From NCBI GenBank assembly GCA_947626905.1, contig CANQUE010000010.1, positions 1 through 52,122 on the forward strand: DNA of 52,122 nt, written 5' to 3'. Shown here in pieces: positions 1-7,784 of this stretch (positions are counted from its first letter, which is position 1; every line of letters begins with the position of its first letter). Origin of the DNA: an uncultured Oscillospiraceae bacterium (lineage in GTDB: Bacteria > Bacillota > Clostridia > Oscillospirales > Oscillospiraceae). Made by a program: the position numbers and the translations under genes. The notes under the pieces are model-generated. The model had not been told where the DNA came from and searched no databases. It was given only the letters and a program-made list of their open reading frames with translations.

Positions 1-501
1 ATCAAGGTGGGCGCGGCCACCGAGACCGAGATGAAGGAGAAGAAGCTCCGCATCGAGGACGCCCTGAACGCCACCCGCGCGGCGGTGGAGGAGGGCATCG
101 TGGCCGGCGGCGGCACCGCCTACATCCTGGGCGCCAAGGCCGCGGCCAAGGTGGCCGAGGGCATGGACGGCGACGAGAAGACCGGCGCCAAGGCCGTTGC
201 CAAGGCTCTGGAGGCCCCTGTGATGCAGATCGCCGCCAACGCGGGGCTGCAGGGCGCCGTGATCCTGGACAAGATCATGTCCAGCGACGTGCCCACCTTC
301 GGCTTCGACGCGGCCGCCGAGGTCTTCTGCGACATGATCGCCGCGGGCATCGTGGATCCCACCAAGGTCTGCCGCAGCGCGCTGGAGAACGCCGCCTCCG
401 TGGCGGGCATGGTGCTGACCACCGAGAGCCTGGTCACCGACATCAAGGAGCCCCCCGCGCCCGCGGCCGCTCCCAGCCCCGACATGGGCGGGATGTACTA
501 A
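1..501 (+). CDS. groEL: Chaperonin GroEL (Hsp60), 3' part only
   Basis: The reading frame is open from base 1 and gives the last 166 residues of the 60-kDa chaperonin, which folds proteins in the cytoplasm as a double heptameric ring with GroES. The stretch [20 protein letters not shown] followed by GGGTAY is the family hallmark near the return to the equatorial ATPase domain. The later segment with [12 protein letters not shown] and LTTE is also canonical. The C-terminus ends GGMY rather than in a long Gly-Gly-Met tail, which is common in Clostridia. The N-terminal two thirds, groES and the promoter lie outside the window. A strong hairpin terminator follows directly. Identity is clear; only the 5' part is missing. 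Confidence 0.98.
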   Translation: MKVGAATETEMKEKKLRIEDALNATRAAVEEGIVAGGGTAYILGAKAAAKVAEGMDGDEKTGAKAVAKALEAPVMQIAANAGLQGAVILDKIMSSDVPTFGFDAAAEVFCDMIAAGIVDPTKVCRSALENAASVAGMVLTTESLVTDIKEPPAPAAAPSPDMGGMY

Positions 502-516
502 TCCCCAATAAACGCA

Positions 517-556
517 AAACCTCCCCTGTCCGTCCGGACAGGGGAGGTTTTTTGTC
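517..556 (+). terminator. Rho-independent terminator of groEL, probably bidirectional
   Basis: CCTCCCCTGTCCG and CGGACAGGGGAGG pair as a 13-bp stem around a 2-base loop, followed by a T-run on the plus strand. A shorter T-run is present on the minus strand, so it can also end the convergent gene at 562-1125. Confidence 0.93.
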
Positions 557-561
557 CGCTT

Positions 562-1125
562 TCAGCGGATGAAGCTGTAAAGGATATCCAGGGCGAACAG
601 CCCCGCGGGAATCAGGGTCATCAGGGCGAAGGTGCGCTTTTTCATGCTGGCGGCCAGATGGGTGGCCAGGGGCACCAGCAGATACACCAGAAACAGCCCC
701 GACAGGCCGAAAAACAGCACCGACCGGGCGCAGATATAGCCGTTGATGTTGCCCCAGTTCCAGATCTCCGTGTTGTAGTCCCACAGCCGGGTCTGCCGGT
801 AAGTCCACAGCAGCCAGCCCACGGTGTATTCCAGCACGCCGGAGGACACCGTACCCAGCAGGAACACCGCCAGGGGATGCTTGCGGAAGCGGTAGGCGAA
901 CAGGAGGATGAAAAACGAGCCGTAGGCGTAAATGGGGATCCAGGGGCCCAGGGTGGTGCCCCGCTTGACGAAATAGCCCAGGTCGATCCGGTAGAAGAAG
1001 GTCTCATAGATGAAACCGAATATGCCCCCGCAGGTACACAGGAACAGGAGGATCACGAATTTTTCCCAGCGGGTGAAATGGTGTTCCGCCCGGGCCCAGG
1101 CCCGGACCGTGGCGACAGGATGCAT
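562..1125 (-). CDS. Putative ABC-transporter permease-like membrane protein (CmpB/PF06541 type)
   Basis: This 187-residue polytopic membrane protein has about five hydrophobic segments. The central pattern FGFIYETFF, then RGTTLGPWIPIYAYGS, and later EYTVGWLLW and LWDY, matches the small Firmicute family annotated as 'putative ABC transporter permease' (PF06541). In that family the YE, GP.IPIYG and LWDYS-like motifs are the conserved parts. No ATPase or binding protein is encoded next to it, so the transporter label is only a family name and the function is unknown. AAAGGAGG sits 6 bases before the ATG. It converges on groEL and shares its terminator. Confidence 0.75.
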   Translation of the reverse strand: MHPVATVRAWARAEHHFTRWEKFVILLFLCTCGGIFGFIYETFFYRIDLGYFVKRGTTLGPWIPIYAYGSFFILLFAYRFRKHPLAVFLLGTVSSGVLEYTVGWLLWTYRQTRLWDYNTEIWNWGNINGYICARSVLFFGLSGLFLVYLLVPLATHLAASMKKRTFALMTLIPAGLFALDILYSFIR

Positions 1126-1174
1126 GGGGCGCCTCCTTTATAAGCTGTAGTTTGTGCGGCGGCGGAACGCCCGC

Positions 1175-2212
1175 TCACGATGGGGCGTCCGGCCGGGCCC
1201 AGGGCTGGAGCAGGTCGGTAAGGTCCTCGTGACCGGCGTAGTTCAGGCCGAGGACATAGCCGCCCGGCTGGCTGGGCAGGCTCCCGGCGGGGAAGGACAG
1301 CGACAGGTGCTCCGGCAGCAGAAGGACGTATTCCGGCCGGAAGGCGGCGCGCATCTCGGCCAAAAGGACCTCGTCGCCCACGTCGGCCTGGGCCAGGGCG
1401 GCCTCCGCCAGCGCCTCCGCGCCGCAGGTGAACAGCGCCTCCGGGGGGATGGGCTCTCCCGTGGCCCGGTCGAAGGCAGCGCCCAGCTGGTCCTCGGTGA
1501 CGGTCCCGTCCTCCAGCGGCTGGGTCACGGTGGTGATGAAGAAAATAATGCTCTCGTTGGACATGGCGGGGGAGATGGTCTGGCCCAGCCGGCGGGACAG
1601 ATAACCCTGGGGGTCCGCCTGCCAGGCGGCATAGGCGCTCTCCAGCTGCGATCGCTCGTCATAGAGCAGGCCCTGTTCGTCATAATAGGCCCGGATCTTC
1701 TCCCAGGCGGCGTCGGAAAGCGTCTTGTCCACCCCGGAGACCATCGTGTTGTCCGGGCCGGAGCAGTCCTGCACCGTGAGCAGCTCCCGGTGGCCGGGGA
1801 GCATGTACACCATTTCGCCGAAGCCCTGCCATATCCCCAGCGCCGTCCCGTCGGAGAGGGCCGTGGTCTTTCCCGTGTCCACGATCCGGACGGAGACTGT
1901 TTCGGCGTCATAGGCCTTGCAGGTCCAGCCCTCGGCGGCGTTGGTGAACGAGCCGTTCCGCCGGCCCCGGGTCACGGTGAGGGCGGCGTCCGGGCACCGG
2001 CCGGCCAGCATATCCTCCCGGGCCAGTTCCCCGGGCAGGAAAAATTCCGTGTCCTCCGTCAGGTGGAAGGCGGTGCGCGTCCCGTCCGGATCGGCCACCA
2101 CCAGCAGGCCCGGGTCCGAGTCCGCCGTGAAGCCGGCGACCGTTTTTTCCCCGCAGGCGCACAGCGCCGCCAGCGCCGTCAGCGCCAGCAGCAGCGTCAG
2201 CATCCGTTTCAT
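1175..2212 (-). CDS. Secreted lipoprotein, possibly DUF3298/RsiV-like
   Basis: A 345-residue protein that starts with a Lys/Arg-plus-Leu/Ala signal sequence ending in LCAC, a plausible lipobox with the lipidated Cys near residue 20. The mature part has no enzyme motif that I recognise. The C-terminal half, with FFITTVTQP, an FDRATGEPIPPEALF segment and then a VLLLPEHLSLSFPAG strand, resembles the DUF3298 fold found at the C-terminus of RsiV-type anti-sigma factors. There is no sigma-factor gene beside it. AAGGGGG precedes the ATG by 7 bases. It is transcribed in the same direction as the downstream membrane protein but separated by 49 bp. The lipoprotein call is firm; the family call is tentative. 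Confidence 0.65.
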   Translation of the reverse strand: MKRMLTLLLALTALAALCACGEKTVAGFTADSDPGLLVVADPDGTRTAFHLTEDTEFFLPGELAREDMLAGRCPDAALTVTRGRRNGSFTNAAEGWTCKAYDAETVSVRIVDTGKTTALSDGTALGIWQGFGEMVYMLPGHRELLTVQDCSGPDNTMVSGVDKTLSDAAWEKIRAYYDEQGLLYDERSQLESAYAAWQADPQGYLSRRLGQTISPAMSNESIIFFITTVTQPLEDGTVTEDQLGAAFDRATGEPIPPEALFTCGAEALAEAALAQADVGDEVLLAEMRAAFRPEYVLLLPEHLSLSFPAGSLPSQPGGYVLGLNYAGHEDLTDLLQPWARPDAPS

Positions 2213-2299
2213 GGCAACGCCCCCTTCCTATCCCATGATAGCACGGCCTGGCCGCCAGCGGCTTCGGGGAATTTGATGTTGCGGCGGCATCCGGCGCTG

Positions 2300-3556
2300 T
2301 CAAATGCACCAGGTGCTGTACGCGGTGCCCTCCGCTTTCAGCGGCGAGGGCGCCGACAGGCTCGCGATCTCGTTATACCGTATGGAGGCGCGGTTTTCCT
2401 CGGCCACCCGCTCATATTCTTTGTTGATCTCTTCGGTCCAGCCCGCCTTTGCCGCCACGTCGAAGAGCTGCTGGGCCAGCTTGGTGTCCTCGGGCACGCC
2501 CTTGCCCAGCTCGTACAGACACCCCAGCAGGTAGATGGCCCGGGGCTCTCCGGCCTTGGCGGCGCTTGTGAGCAGCCTGGCCGCGTGCGGATAGAGGGGC
2601 TCGTCGTCGCGCGTCAGGCCCTTCATCAGGGCGACCGCGTAAAACATCTGGCAGCGGGGGTCTCCCAGCCTGGCGCCCTCCGCGTACCAGCGGATCGCCA
2701 CGGGGAGGTTCGCGTCCTGGGTCTGCTTATAATCTCCCACCATCCCCATGGCGTAGGCGTCCTTATATCGATCGGCAGCCCCATAGAAAAAGCCGTACTC
2801 AAACAGCTCCGGCCGGTGGAGATGTCCCTCGTGCAGCATCCTGCCGACCATACAGAGGGCGTGGCCGTAATAGGGATTGCAGTCCTTCAGGGCCTGTTCG
2901 CTCTTCGCAAGGTCATCTATCTTAAGGAATTTCTCCGCCGCGGCGTCATACTCCCCGCTCTCATAGGCGCTGTCGCCCTCCGCGCTGAGCTTTTTCACCA
3001 GCTTGCGGTGCTCCGCCGCCCGCTGCCTCGCGATCTCCATGATCTTATTCAGGTCACGGGTGTAAAACTCCGGGTGCTCGGCCTTGTCGGCCTCGATGGC
3101 CTTCAAAAGCTCCTCGTAGTATGCCCGGTCCTCCGGGTCGTCCCAGCCCTGGGCGAAGGCCTTGTCATAGTATTCTTTTGCTTCTTTCAAGGCGATCCGC
3201 CAGTAGGTCACATGGTCCTTGTCCGTGGTATACTTCGCCTTTTCCCGTGTCAGGGGGATGCCCCGCACCGCCGTGAAAAAGTTCTTGCGCGCCTCGCGCA
3301 CCTGGGCTTCCATGATGCCGCCGAAGGCCGCCTCGCCGAGAGCACGATAGGCCTCCGGGGAGGTATGGGGATAATCCTCCAGCCTGGCGCTGCACTCGCC
3401 GAATATGTAAAGCGCCTCGTAATCCCGTTGTTTTTTGTACTGCTCCACATATGGCTGCAGCATCTTCACGATCTTGCGATAATTGTGCGCGGCAAAGGAT
3501 GTCTGTTTGGCAAAGAGCTCCTTTGCTTTTTCTGCCGCCCGTTCCGCCTTGTCCAT
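2300..3556 (-). CDS. Sel1-like repeat protein
   Basis: A 418-residue, mainly helical protein with no signal sequence. It begins with a charged helical region rich in Lys, Glu and Tyr. The C-terminal third carries Sel1/TPR-like repeats, seen as AIRWYAEGARLGDPRCQ, AARLLTSAAKAGEPRAIYLL with GKGVPED, and LAQQLFDVAAKAGW. Such repeats make solenoid scaffolds for protein-protein contacts; the partner is not evident here. GGAGG lies 8 bases before the ATG. It is flanked upstream by the rpsI terminator and downstream by the lipoprotein gene 87 bp away, and probably has its own promoter. Confidence 0.8.
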   Translation of the reverse strand: MDKAERAAEKAKELFAKQTSFAAHNYRKIVKMLQPYVEQYKKQRDYEALYIFGECSARLEDYPHTSPEAYRALGEAAFGGIMEAQVREARKNFFTAVRGIPLTREKAKYTTDKDHVTYWRIALKEAKEYYDKAFAQGWDDPEDRAYYEELLKAIEADKAEHPEFYTRDLNKIMEIARQRAAEHRKLVKKLSAEGDSAYESGEYDAAAEKFLKIDDLAKSEQALKDCNPYYGHALCMVGRMLHEGHLHRPELFEYGFFYGAADRYKDAYAMGMVGDYKQTQDANLPVAIRWYAEGARLGDPRCQMFYAVALMKGLTRDDEPLYPHAARLLTSAAKAGEPRAIYLLGCLYELGKGVPEDTKLAQQLFDVAAKAGWTEEINKEYERVAEENRASIRYNEIASLSAPSPLKAEGTAYSTWCI

Positions 3557-3596
3557 CGTATTTTCCTCCGCAGAATGATCTCAGGGTCTTGGGTAT

Positions 3597-3638
3597 GAGA
3601 AAAGCCCGGAAAATAGCGTATTTCCGGGCTTTTTTCGC
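3597..3638. terminator. Terminator after rpsI
   Basis: AGCCCGGAAA and TTTCCGGGCT pair around TAGCGTA. A TTTTTT run follows on the plus strand and CTTTTCT on the minus strand. Its position, 17 bases past the rpsI stop, makes it the end of the rplM-rpsI transcript. Confidence 0.85.
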
Positions 3639-3654
3639 ATATTGCAGCGCTCGA

Positions 3655-4065
3655 TCAGCGCTTGGAGAACTGGGGCGCGCGGCGGGCGGCCTTGAGGCCG
3701 TACTTCTTGCGCTCCTTCATGCGCGGGTCGCGGGTGAGGAAGCCGGCGGCCTTCAGAGGGGCCCGGTATTCCTCGTTCACCAGCAGCAGGGCACGGGCGA
3801 TGCCGTGGCGGATGGCGCCGGCCTGGCCGGTGACGCCGCCGCCGGACACGGTGGCCTCGATGTCCACCTTGTCGGTGGTGCCGGTGGTCACCAGGGGCTG
3901 ACGGACGATCAGCTTCAGGGTCTCCAGACCGAAGTAGTCGTCGATGCTGCGGCCGTTGACGGTGATGACGCCGGTGCCGCCGGGGATCAGGTGGACGCGG
4001 GCAACGGAGCTCTTACGCCGGCCGGTGCCGTAAAGGTACGGACGCTTGGACTGATAGGTAGCCAT
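3655..4065 (-). CDS. rpsI: 30S ribosomal protein S9
   Basis: 136 residues covering the full S9. [17 protein letters not shown] lies near the N-terminus, then the motif with [23 protein letters not shown] in the centre, and the basic tail ending QFSKR. That tail reaches the P-site tRNA in the small subunit. The family normally ends KRR(A/G)PQFSKR, as here. The ATG overlaps the stop codon of rplM by one base (TAATG), which implies translational coupling, and a purine-rich AGGAGG lies inside the end of rplM. Transcription comes from the promoter at 4576-4604. Confidence 0.99.
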   Translation of the reverse strand: MATYQSKRPYLYGTGRRKSSVARVHLIPGGTGVITVNGRSIDDYFGLETLKLIVRQPLVTTGTTDKVDIEATVSGGGVTGQAGAIRHGIARALLLVNEEYRAPLKAAGFLTRDPRMKERKKYGLKAARRAPQFSKR

Positions 4066-4505
4066 TAGTTGCTGCCTCCTTCCACATACATCTCAGGCTT
4101 CTGGGCCTGGTGGGTGTGCTCGCTGCCCTTGAAGACGCGCAGCCGGGTCAGCTGGTTCTTGGCCATGGCGTTCTTCTGCAGCATGCCCCGCACGGCCAGA
4201 CGCATGGCCAGCTCGGGCTTGGACGCCATCAGGCGGCTGTACTGGGTCTCATGCAGCCCTCCGGGATAACCGGAGTGGGTGCGGTAGTATTTCTGCTCCA
4301 GCTTCTTGCCGGTCAGGACGGCCTGCTCGGCGTTGATGATGATCACATAGTCCCCGCAGTCCACGTGGGGCGTGTAGTCCACCTTCCGCTTGCCCCGCAG
4401 CAGGTCGGCGGCGATCACCGCGGTCTTGCCCATGGGCTTGCCGGCGGCGTCCAGCACATACCACTTGCGGACGACATCGGCAGGCTTCACCATAGTCGTG
4501 CTCAT
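4065..4505 (-). CDS. rplM: 50S ribosomal protein L13
   Basis: 146 residues, with [15 protein letters not shown] at the start, then [32 protein letters not shown] and VRGMLQKN, all L13 signatures. L13 is an early-assembly protein of the large subunit. The ATG at 4505 is chosen because GGAGG lies 8 bases upstream and the protein then starts [15 protein letters not shown]. The frame stays open to 4604 but that would run through the promoter. It forms the standard rplM-rpsI operon. Confidence 0.98.
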   Translation of the reverse strand: MSTTMVKPADVVRKWYVLDAAGKPMGKTAVIAADLLRGKRKVDYTPHVDCGDYVIIINAEQAVLTGKKLEQKYYRTHSGYPGGLHETQYSRLMASKPELAMRLAVRGMLQKNAMAKNQLTRLRVFKGSEHTHQAQKPEMYVEGGSN

Positions 4506-4575
4506 TCGTTTTCCTCCGCATATGCAAAATGTTTTTTGACAGTCGTTCACACGCCCTCCGGGAAGGCGCTTTCTC

Positions 4576-4604
4576 TTTATAGCACAACCGAAAGAGCATG
4601 TCAA
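4576..4604 (-). promoter_or_regulatory. Sigma-A promoter of rplM-rpsI
   Basis: On the minus strand TTGACA (4599-4604) and TATAAA (4576-4581) are separated by exactly 17 bases. The start site should fall near 4569, giving a leader of about 65 bases. The leader contains a small GC-rich hairpin (CGCCTTC/GAGGGCG). This occupies the place where an L13 autoregulatory leader would be expected, but I cannot match it to that family by eye. Confidence 0.9.
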
Positions 4605-4700
4605 CAGAATTTTTTAGTATTTCTATGTTTACTCAAAAATACTCATTATTTCGCCGGATATCTCCCGATATCTCAAAATGGATTTTCTGCGTCCGGCCGC

Positions 4701-4729
4701 TTGATGGGGCGGGCCGGGTGTGCTATACT
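4701..4729 (+). promoter_or_regulatory. Sigma-A promoter of the ThyX-family gene
   Basis: TTGATG (4701-4706) and TATACT (4724-4729) with a 17-base spacer. The ATG at 4760 lies about 24 bases after the expected start site, with GGGAGGGA in between. Confidence 0.88.
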
Positions 4730-4759
4730 GGGCAAAGAAACAGACAGGGAGGGACCGGT

Positions 4760-5326
4760 ATGAGCGAGCTGAATACAAGACTGCTGTTTTTCCAGCATGA
4801 GGACAACTGGCAGGATATCAAAAACGCCACCATGAACACCATCGGAAAGGAAAAGGGAAAATATCCCGACTCCGAATGGAAGCGCAGGCTCATCCTGGCC
4901 GAGCACTCCCCCATCCGGAAGATGAAGTTTTCCTGGCGGTGGGTGGATCTGCCCTATTGGGTCAGCGTCCATTTTGTCCGGCACAAGATCGGCATCGAGC
5001 ACTTCGTCAAGACCCAGCGCTCCGACCGCACCGGCGTGGACCGGACGCAGATCCCCCAGGGAGCCCCGGTGAGCCATGAGTGCGAGGCGGACGCCCAGGC
5101 CCTCATCACCATCAGCCGCAAGCGGCTGTGCTCCAGCGCCAGCCCGGAGACCCGGGCGGCCTGGCAGATGGTGAAGGACGCGGTGGCCCAGGTGGAGCCG
5201 GAGCTGGCCAGCTGCATGGTCCGGGAGTGCGTGTACAGGGGCTTTTGCACGGAGATGTTCGGCTGCGGCTTCGACAAGACCGAACAGTTTCAAAAGGAGC
5301 GGGAGGCCTATATCAAGGGCCTTTGA
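4760..5326 (+). CDS. ThyX-family protein (flavin-dependent thymidylate synthase-like) with a non-canonical signature
   Basis: A 188-residue soluble protein. The order LAEHSPIRKMKFSWRW, VSVHFVRHKIG, then ALITISRKRLCSSASPETRAAW and MVRECVYRGFC follows the ThyX fold: the substrate-binding helix after the signature, the NARELxxxFxxRxC-like block, and the late GFC. ThyX makes dTMP from dUMP with FAD and methylene-tetrahydrofolate. The family signature RHR-x7-S is here RHK-x7-K, so the conserved Ser is absent and the second Arg is Lys. Catalysis is therefore uncertain. The gene is monocistronic with a good promoter and terminator. AGGGAGGGA precedes the ATG. I leave the symbol blank because of the altered motif. 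Confidence 0.75.
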   Translation: MSELNTRLLFFQHEDNWQDIKNATMNTIGKEKGKYPDSEWKRRLILAEHSPIRKMKFSWRWVDLPYWVSVHFVRHKIGIEHFVKTQRSDRTGVDRTQIPQGAPVSHECEADAQALITISRKRLCSSASPETRAAWQMVKDAVAQVEPELASCMVRECVYRGFCTEMFGCGFDKTEQFQKEREAYIKGL

Positions 5327-5335
5327 GCGGACAGA

Positions 5336-5378
5336 GAAAAAACCGGGACCGGCATTGCGCCGGTCCCGGTTTTGGTAT
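5336..5378. terminator. Bidirectional terminator between the ThyX-like gene and ridA
   Basis: AACCGGGACCGGC and GCCGGTCCCGGTT pair around ATT GC. There is a T-run on the plus side and an A-run (T on the minus strand) on the other side, so it serves both convergent genes. Confidence 0.92.
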
Positions 5379-5389
5379 GCCGGAAAGAC

Positions 5390-5764
5390 TTATTTCAGCT
5401 CGGCGATGACCTCGATCTCGCACAGGACCTGCTTGGGCAGATCTTTTACCGCCACGCAGGAGCGGGCGGGCTTGCCGGTGAAGTACTTGCCGTACACGCC
5501 GTTGAAGGCGGCGAAATCGCCCATGTCGGCCAAAAAGCAGGTGGTCTTCACCACGTCCTCAAAGGTGAGTCCGTTGGCGGCCAGGATCGCGCCCACGTTC
5601 TTGCAGGACTGCTCGGCCTGCTCTTCGATGGTGGAGCCTACGATCTGTCCGTCGGCGGGGGACAGGGGGATCTGGCCGGAGGCGAACAGCAGGCCGCCCG
5701 CGCTGATGGCCTGGGAATAGGGGCCGATGGCGGCCGGGGCGTTGGGGGTGGAGGTCTTCTTCAT
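5390..5764 (-). CDS. ridA: RidA family enamine/imine deaminase
   Basis: 124 residues, the usual length. AIGPYSQAI, FASGQIPL and DFAAFNGVYGKYF are RidA hallmarks, and the conserved Arg lies in GKPARSCVAV. RidA is a cytosolic trimer that hydrolyses reactive 2-aminoacrylate and related enamines released by PLP enzymes, above all threonine/serine dehydratase. The gene lies 47 bp behind ilvA on the same strand, so the product that makes the toxic intermediate and the enzyme that clears it are co-transcribed. The start at 5764 follows AAAGGATG; an upstream in-frame codon has no such site. It is the last gene before the terminator. Confidence 0.95.
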   Translation of the reverse strand: MKKTSTPNAPAAIGPYSQAISAGGLLFASGQIPLSPADGQIVGSTIEEQAEQSCKNVGAILAANGLTFEDVVKTTCFLADMGDFAAFNGVYGKYFTGKPARSCVAVKDLPKQVLCEIEVIAELK

Positions 5765-5811
5765 GGGAGTGTCATCCTTTCGTTTCGTATTTTGTATACA
5801 GGCTCCGCCGC

Positions 5812-7005
5812 CTATTGGGTCAGCAGAGGATAGCCTTTGGAACAAAGGGCGTTTTTGATCCGGGCCACATGGGCCTCGTCCCGGGTCTCCAGCACCATGG
5901 ACACGGTACAGGCGGCCACGTCGGCCCGGGCGTCCTCCCGGGCGTGGCGGATGCTGACGATGTTGGCCCCGGTCTGGGACACGATCTGCAGCAGGGCGAT
6001 GAGGCTGCCGGGCTTATCCACCACCCGGGTGGTCAGATCCACGATCCGGCCGGACTTGACCAGGCCCTTGGTGATCACCCGGGACAGGGTGGTCACGTCC
6101 ACGTTGCCCCCGGATACCACGCACACCGTTTTCTTCTCCGAGAGATCCACCTTGCTGAACAGGCACGCGGCCACGCTGGCGGCGCCGGCGCCCTCCGCCA
6201 CCGTCTTCTGATTCTCCATGAGGGAGAGGATGGCGGCGCAGATCTCGTCCTCGGTGACGGTGACGATCCCGTCCACGTATTCCTGGCACAGACGGAAGGT
6301 CAGCTCTCCCGGCGTCAGGACATGGATGCCGTCGGCGATGGTGTCCTGGTCGGGGACGGTGACGATGTGTCCCGCGTGGCGGGAGGCGGCCATGGACCCG
6401 GCGGCCTCGGCCTGTACGCCGATGATCCGGCAGGAGGGCTTCAGTGTCTTCACCGCCAGAGCCACGCCGCTGATGAGCCCGCCGCCGCCGATGGGACAGA
6501 CGACCTGCTCCACGTCGGGCAGCTGCTCCAGGATCTCCAGGCCGATGGTCCCCTGCCCGGCGATCACATAGGGATCGTCGAAGGGGTGGGCGAAGGTATA
6601 GCCGTGCTCCTGGGCCAGGCGGGCGGCCTCCCGGGCCGTGTCGTCGTACACCCCGGGCACCAGCACCACCTCCGCGCCGTAGCTCCGGGTAGCCTCCACT
6701 TTGCTGATGGGCGCGCCGGCGGGCATGCAGATCACCGAACGGATGCCCAGCTTCGAGGCGGACAGGGCGATGCCCTGGGCGTGGTTTCCGGCCGAGCAGG
6801 CGATGACGCCCCGGGCGGCCTCCTCGGGACGGAGGGAGCGTATCTTGTTGTAGGCGCCCCGGAGCTTGAACGCGCCGGTGAGCTGCAGGTTCTCCGCCTT
6901 GATATAGAGATTCTCCCCCAGGCGGGGAGCGCTTTCCAGGGGCGTGCGCCGGGCGATGCCCCGCAGGGCGGCCTGGGCGTCCAGGATCATGTCAAAGGTC
7001 AGCAT
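5812..7005 (-). CDS. ilvA: Threonine ammonia-lyase (threonine dehydratase) with C-terminal ACT domain
   Basis: 397 residues. The PLP-dependent fold type II domain spans about 1-320. The Schiff-base Lys is in GAFKLRGAYNK, the substrate loop is SAGNHAQGIA, and the phosphate-binding loop is CPIGGGGLISG. A single ACT domain occupies about 325-397 (starting near VVDKPGSLIALLQ). This is the short form with one ACT domain, not the two-domain E. coli biosynthetic form. The enzyme converts threonine to 2-oxobutanoate and ammonia, for isoleucine synthesis or threonine fermentation. No ilv/leu genes are adjacent. AGAGGTGG precedes the ATG. Only 20 bp separates it from the YdcF-like gene upstream. Confidence 0.95.
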   Translation of the reverse strand: MLTFDMILDAQAALRGIARRTPLESAPRLGENLYIKAENLQLTGAFKLRGAYNKIRSLRPEEAARGVIACSAGNHAQGIALSASKLGIRSVICMPAGAPISKVEATRSYGAEVVLVPGVYDDTAREAARLAQEHGYTFAHPFDDPYVIAGQGTIGLEILEQLPDVEQVVCPIGGGGLISGVALAVKTLKPSCRIIGVQAEAAGSMAASRHAGHIVTVPDQDTIADGIHVLTPGELTFRLCQEYVDGIVTVTEDEICAAILSLMENQKTVAEGAGAASVAACLFSKVDLSEKKTVCVVSGGNVDVTTLSRVITKGLVKSGRIVDLTTRVVDKPGSLIALLQIVSQTGANIVSIRHAREDARADVAACTVSMVLETRDEAHVARIKNALCSKGYPLLTQ

Positions 7006-7025
7006 CGGTCCACCTCTTTACAGGT

Positions 7026-7784
7026 TTATGGTCCAAAGATCCAGAATTTCCACATGGCGAAGGCCTCCCGGACCGCGTAGTTGATGAAAAGGCTCGGCTT
7101 GGTGGTCCGGGCGGCCACCAGCACCGGCTCGCAGCCCAGCTTCCTGGCCATGCAGCCCAGCCGGTGCAGATGGTACTCGCCGGAGAGGATGGCTACCCGG
7201 GGGTTCGTTTCCGCGGGGGAGATCAGGGCAAGGGAGTTGGCGAGGTTCTCGTAACTGCTGCCAGCCTGTTCCTCCAGAATGAGCCGGGCCGGGTCCACCC
7301 CTCTGGCGGTGAGCCAGTCGAACATGGCCTGGGCCTCGGACAGGTCCTCGCCCGGGCCCTGGCTGCCGGACAGGATCGCGTCGGAGCCGGGGTTGGCCTC
7401 CAGCCAGACGAGAGCCTGGTCCAGCCGGTCTGTCAACGAGAGGCTGGGGATGGAACCGTTCACCCCCGCGCCGCAGACGATGAGATGGGGCGCGGATGTA
7501 TCCGCATCGGAGCGGCAGTCTGCCAGCACAGGGATCTCCGCCACTAGAAACAGGACAAGACCGACGGCCAGCAGCGCGGACATGCCCCGCCGCCACCAAC
7601 GGGCGGCGGCGGTCTTCTTCGGGGCCAGGACCCCGTAAAACGCGAAGCATGCCGCCAGCCCCCAGAATACCAGGGCGGTCATAAGGTAGCCGACCAAGCA
7701 GAACCCAAAGACCGCGCCCAGCACAAGGCATACCGCCGCCAGGGAAAAGAGTATCCGCTGGGCCTTCGTCAGATCCTTTGTCAT
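7026..7784 (-). CDS. YdcF/SanA-like (DUF218) membrane protein
   Basis: 252 residues. Three or four hydrophobic helices fill about residues 12-95, followed by a DUF218 domain. Seen there are LIVCGAGVNG, LTDRLDQALVWLEANPG, AILSGSQGPGEDLSEAQAM, EEQAGSSYENLANS and ILSGEYHLHRLGCMARKLG, which form the usual Rossmann-like pattern of this family. DUF218 proteins are linked to envelope biogenesis and vancomycin sensitivity in E. coli (SanA), but the reaction is unknown. Its position in a unit with FtsW/RodA and a PBP fits an envelope role. The ATG overlaps the ABC-F stop by four bases (ATGA), with GGAGG in the end of that gene. Confidence 0.85.
   Translation of the reverse strand: MTKDLTKAQRILFSLAAVCLVLGAVFGFCLVGYLMTALVFWGLAACFAFYGVLAPKKTAAARWWRRGMSALLAVGLVLFLVAEIPVLADCRSDADTSAPHLIVCGAGVNGSIPSLSLTDRLDQALVWLEANPGSDAILSGSQGPGEDLSEAQAMFDWLTARGVDPARLILEEQAGSSYENLANSLALISPAETNPRVAILSGEYHLHRLGCMARKLGCEPVLVAARTTKPSLFINYAVREAFAMWKFWIFGP

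Noticed and set aside
4506-4569. An L13 autoregulatory leader before rplM
   Set aside because: There is a small hairpin, but I could not match the known leader consensus; left as a remark only.
5815-7080. A plus-strand open frame of 421 codons
   Set aside because: Shadow of ilvA, which has every PLP-enzyme motif on the other strand.
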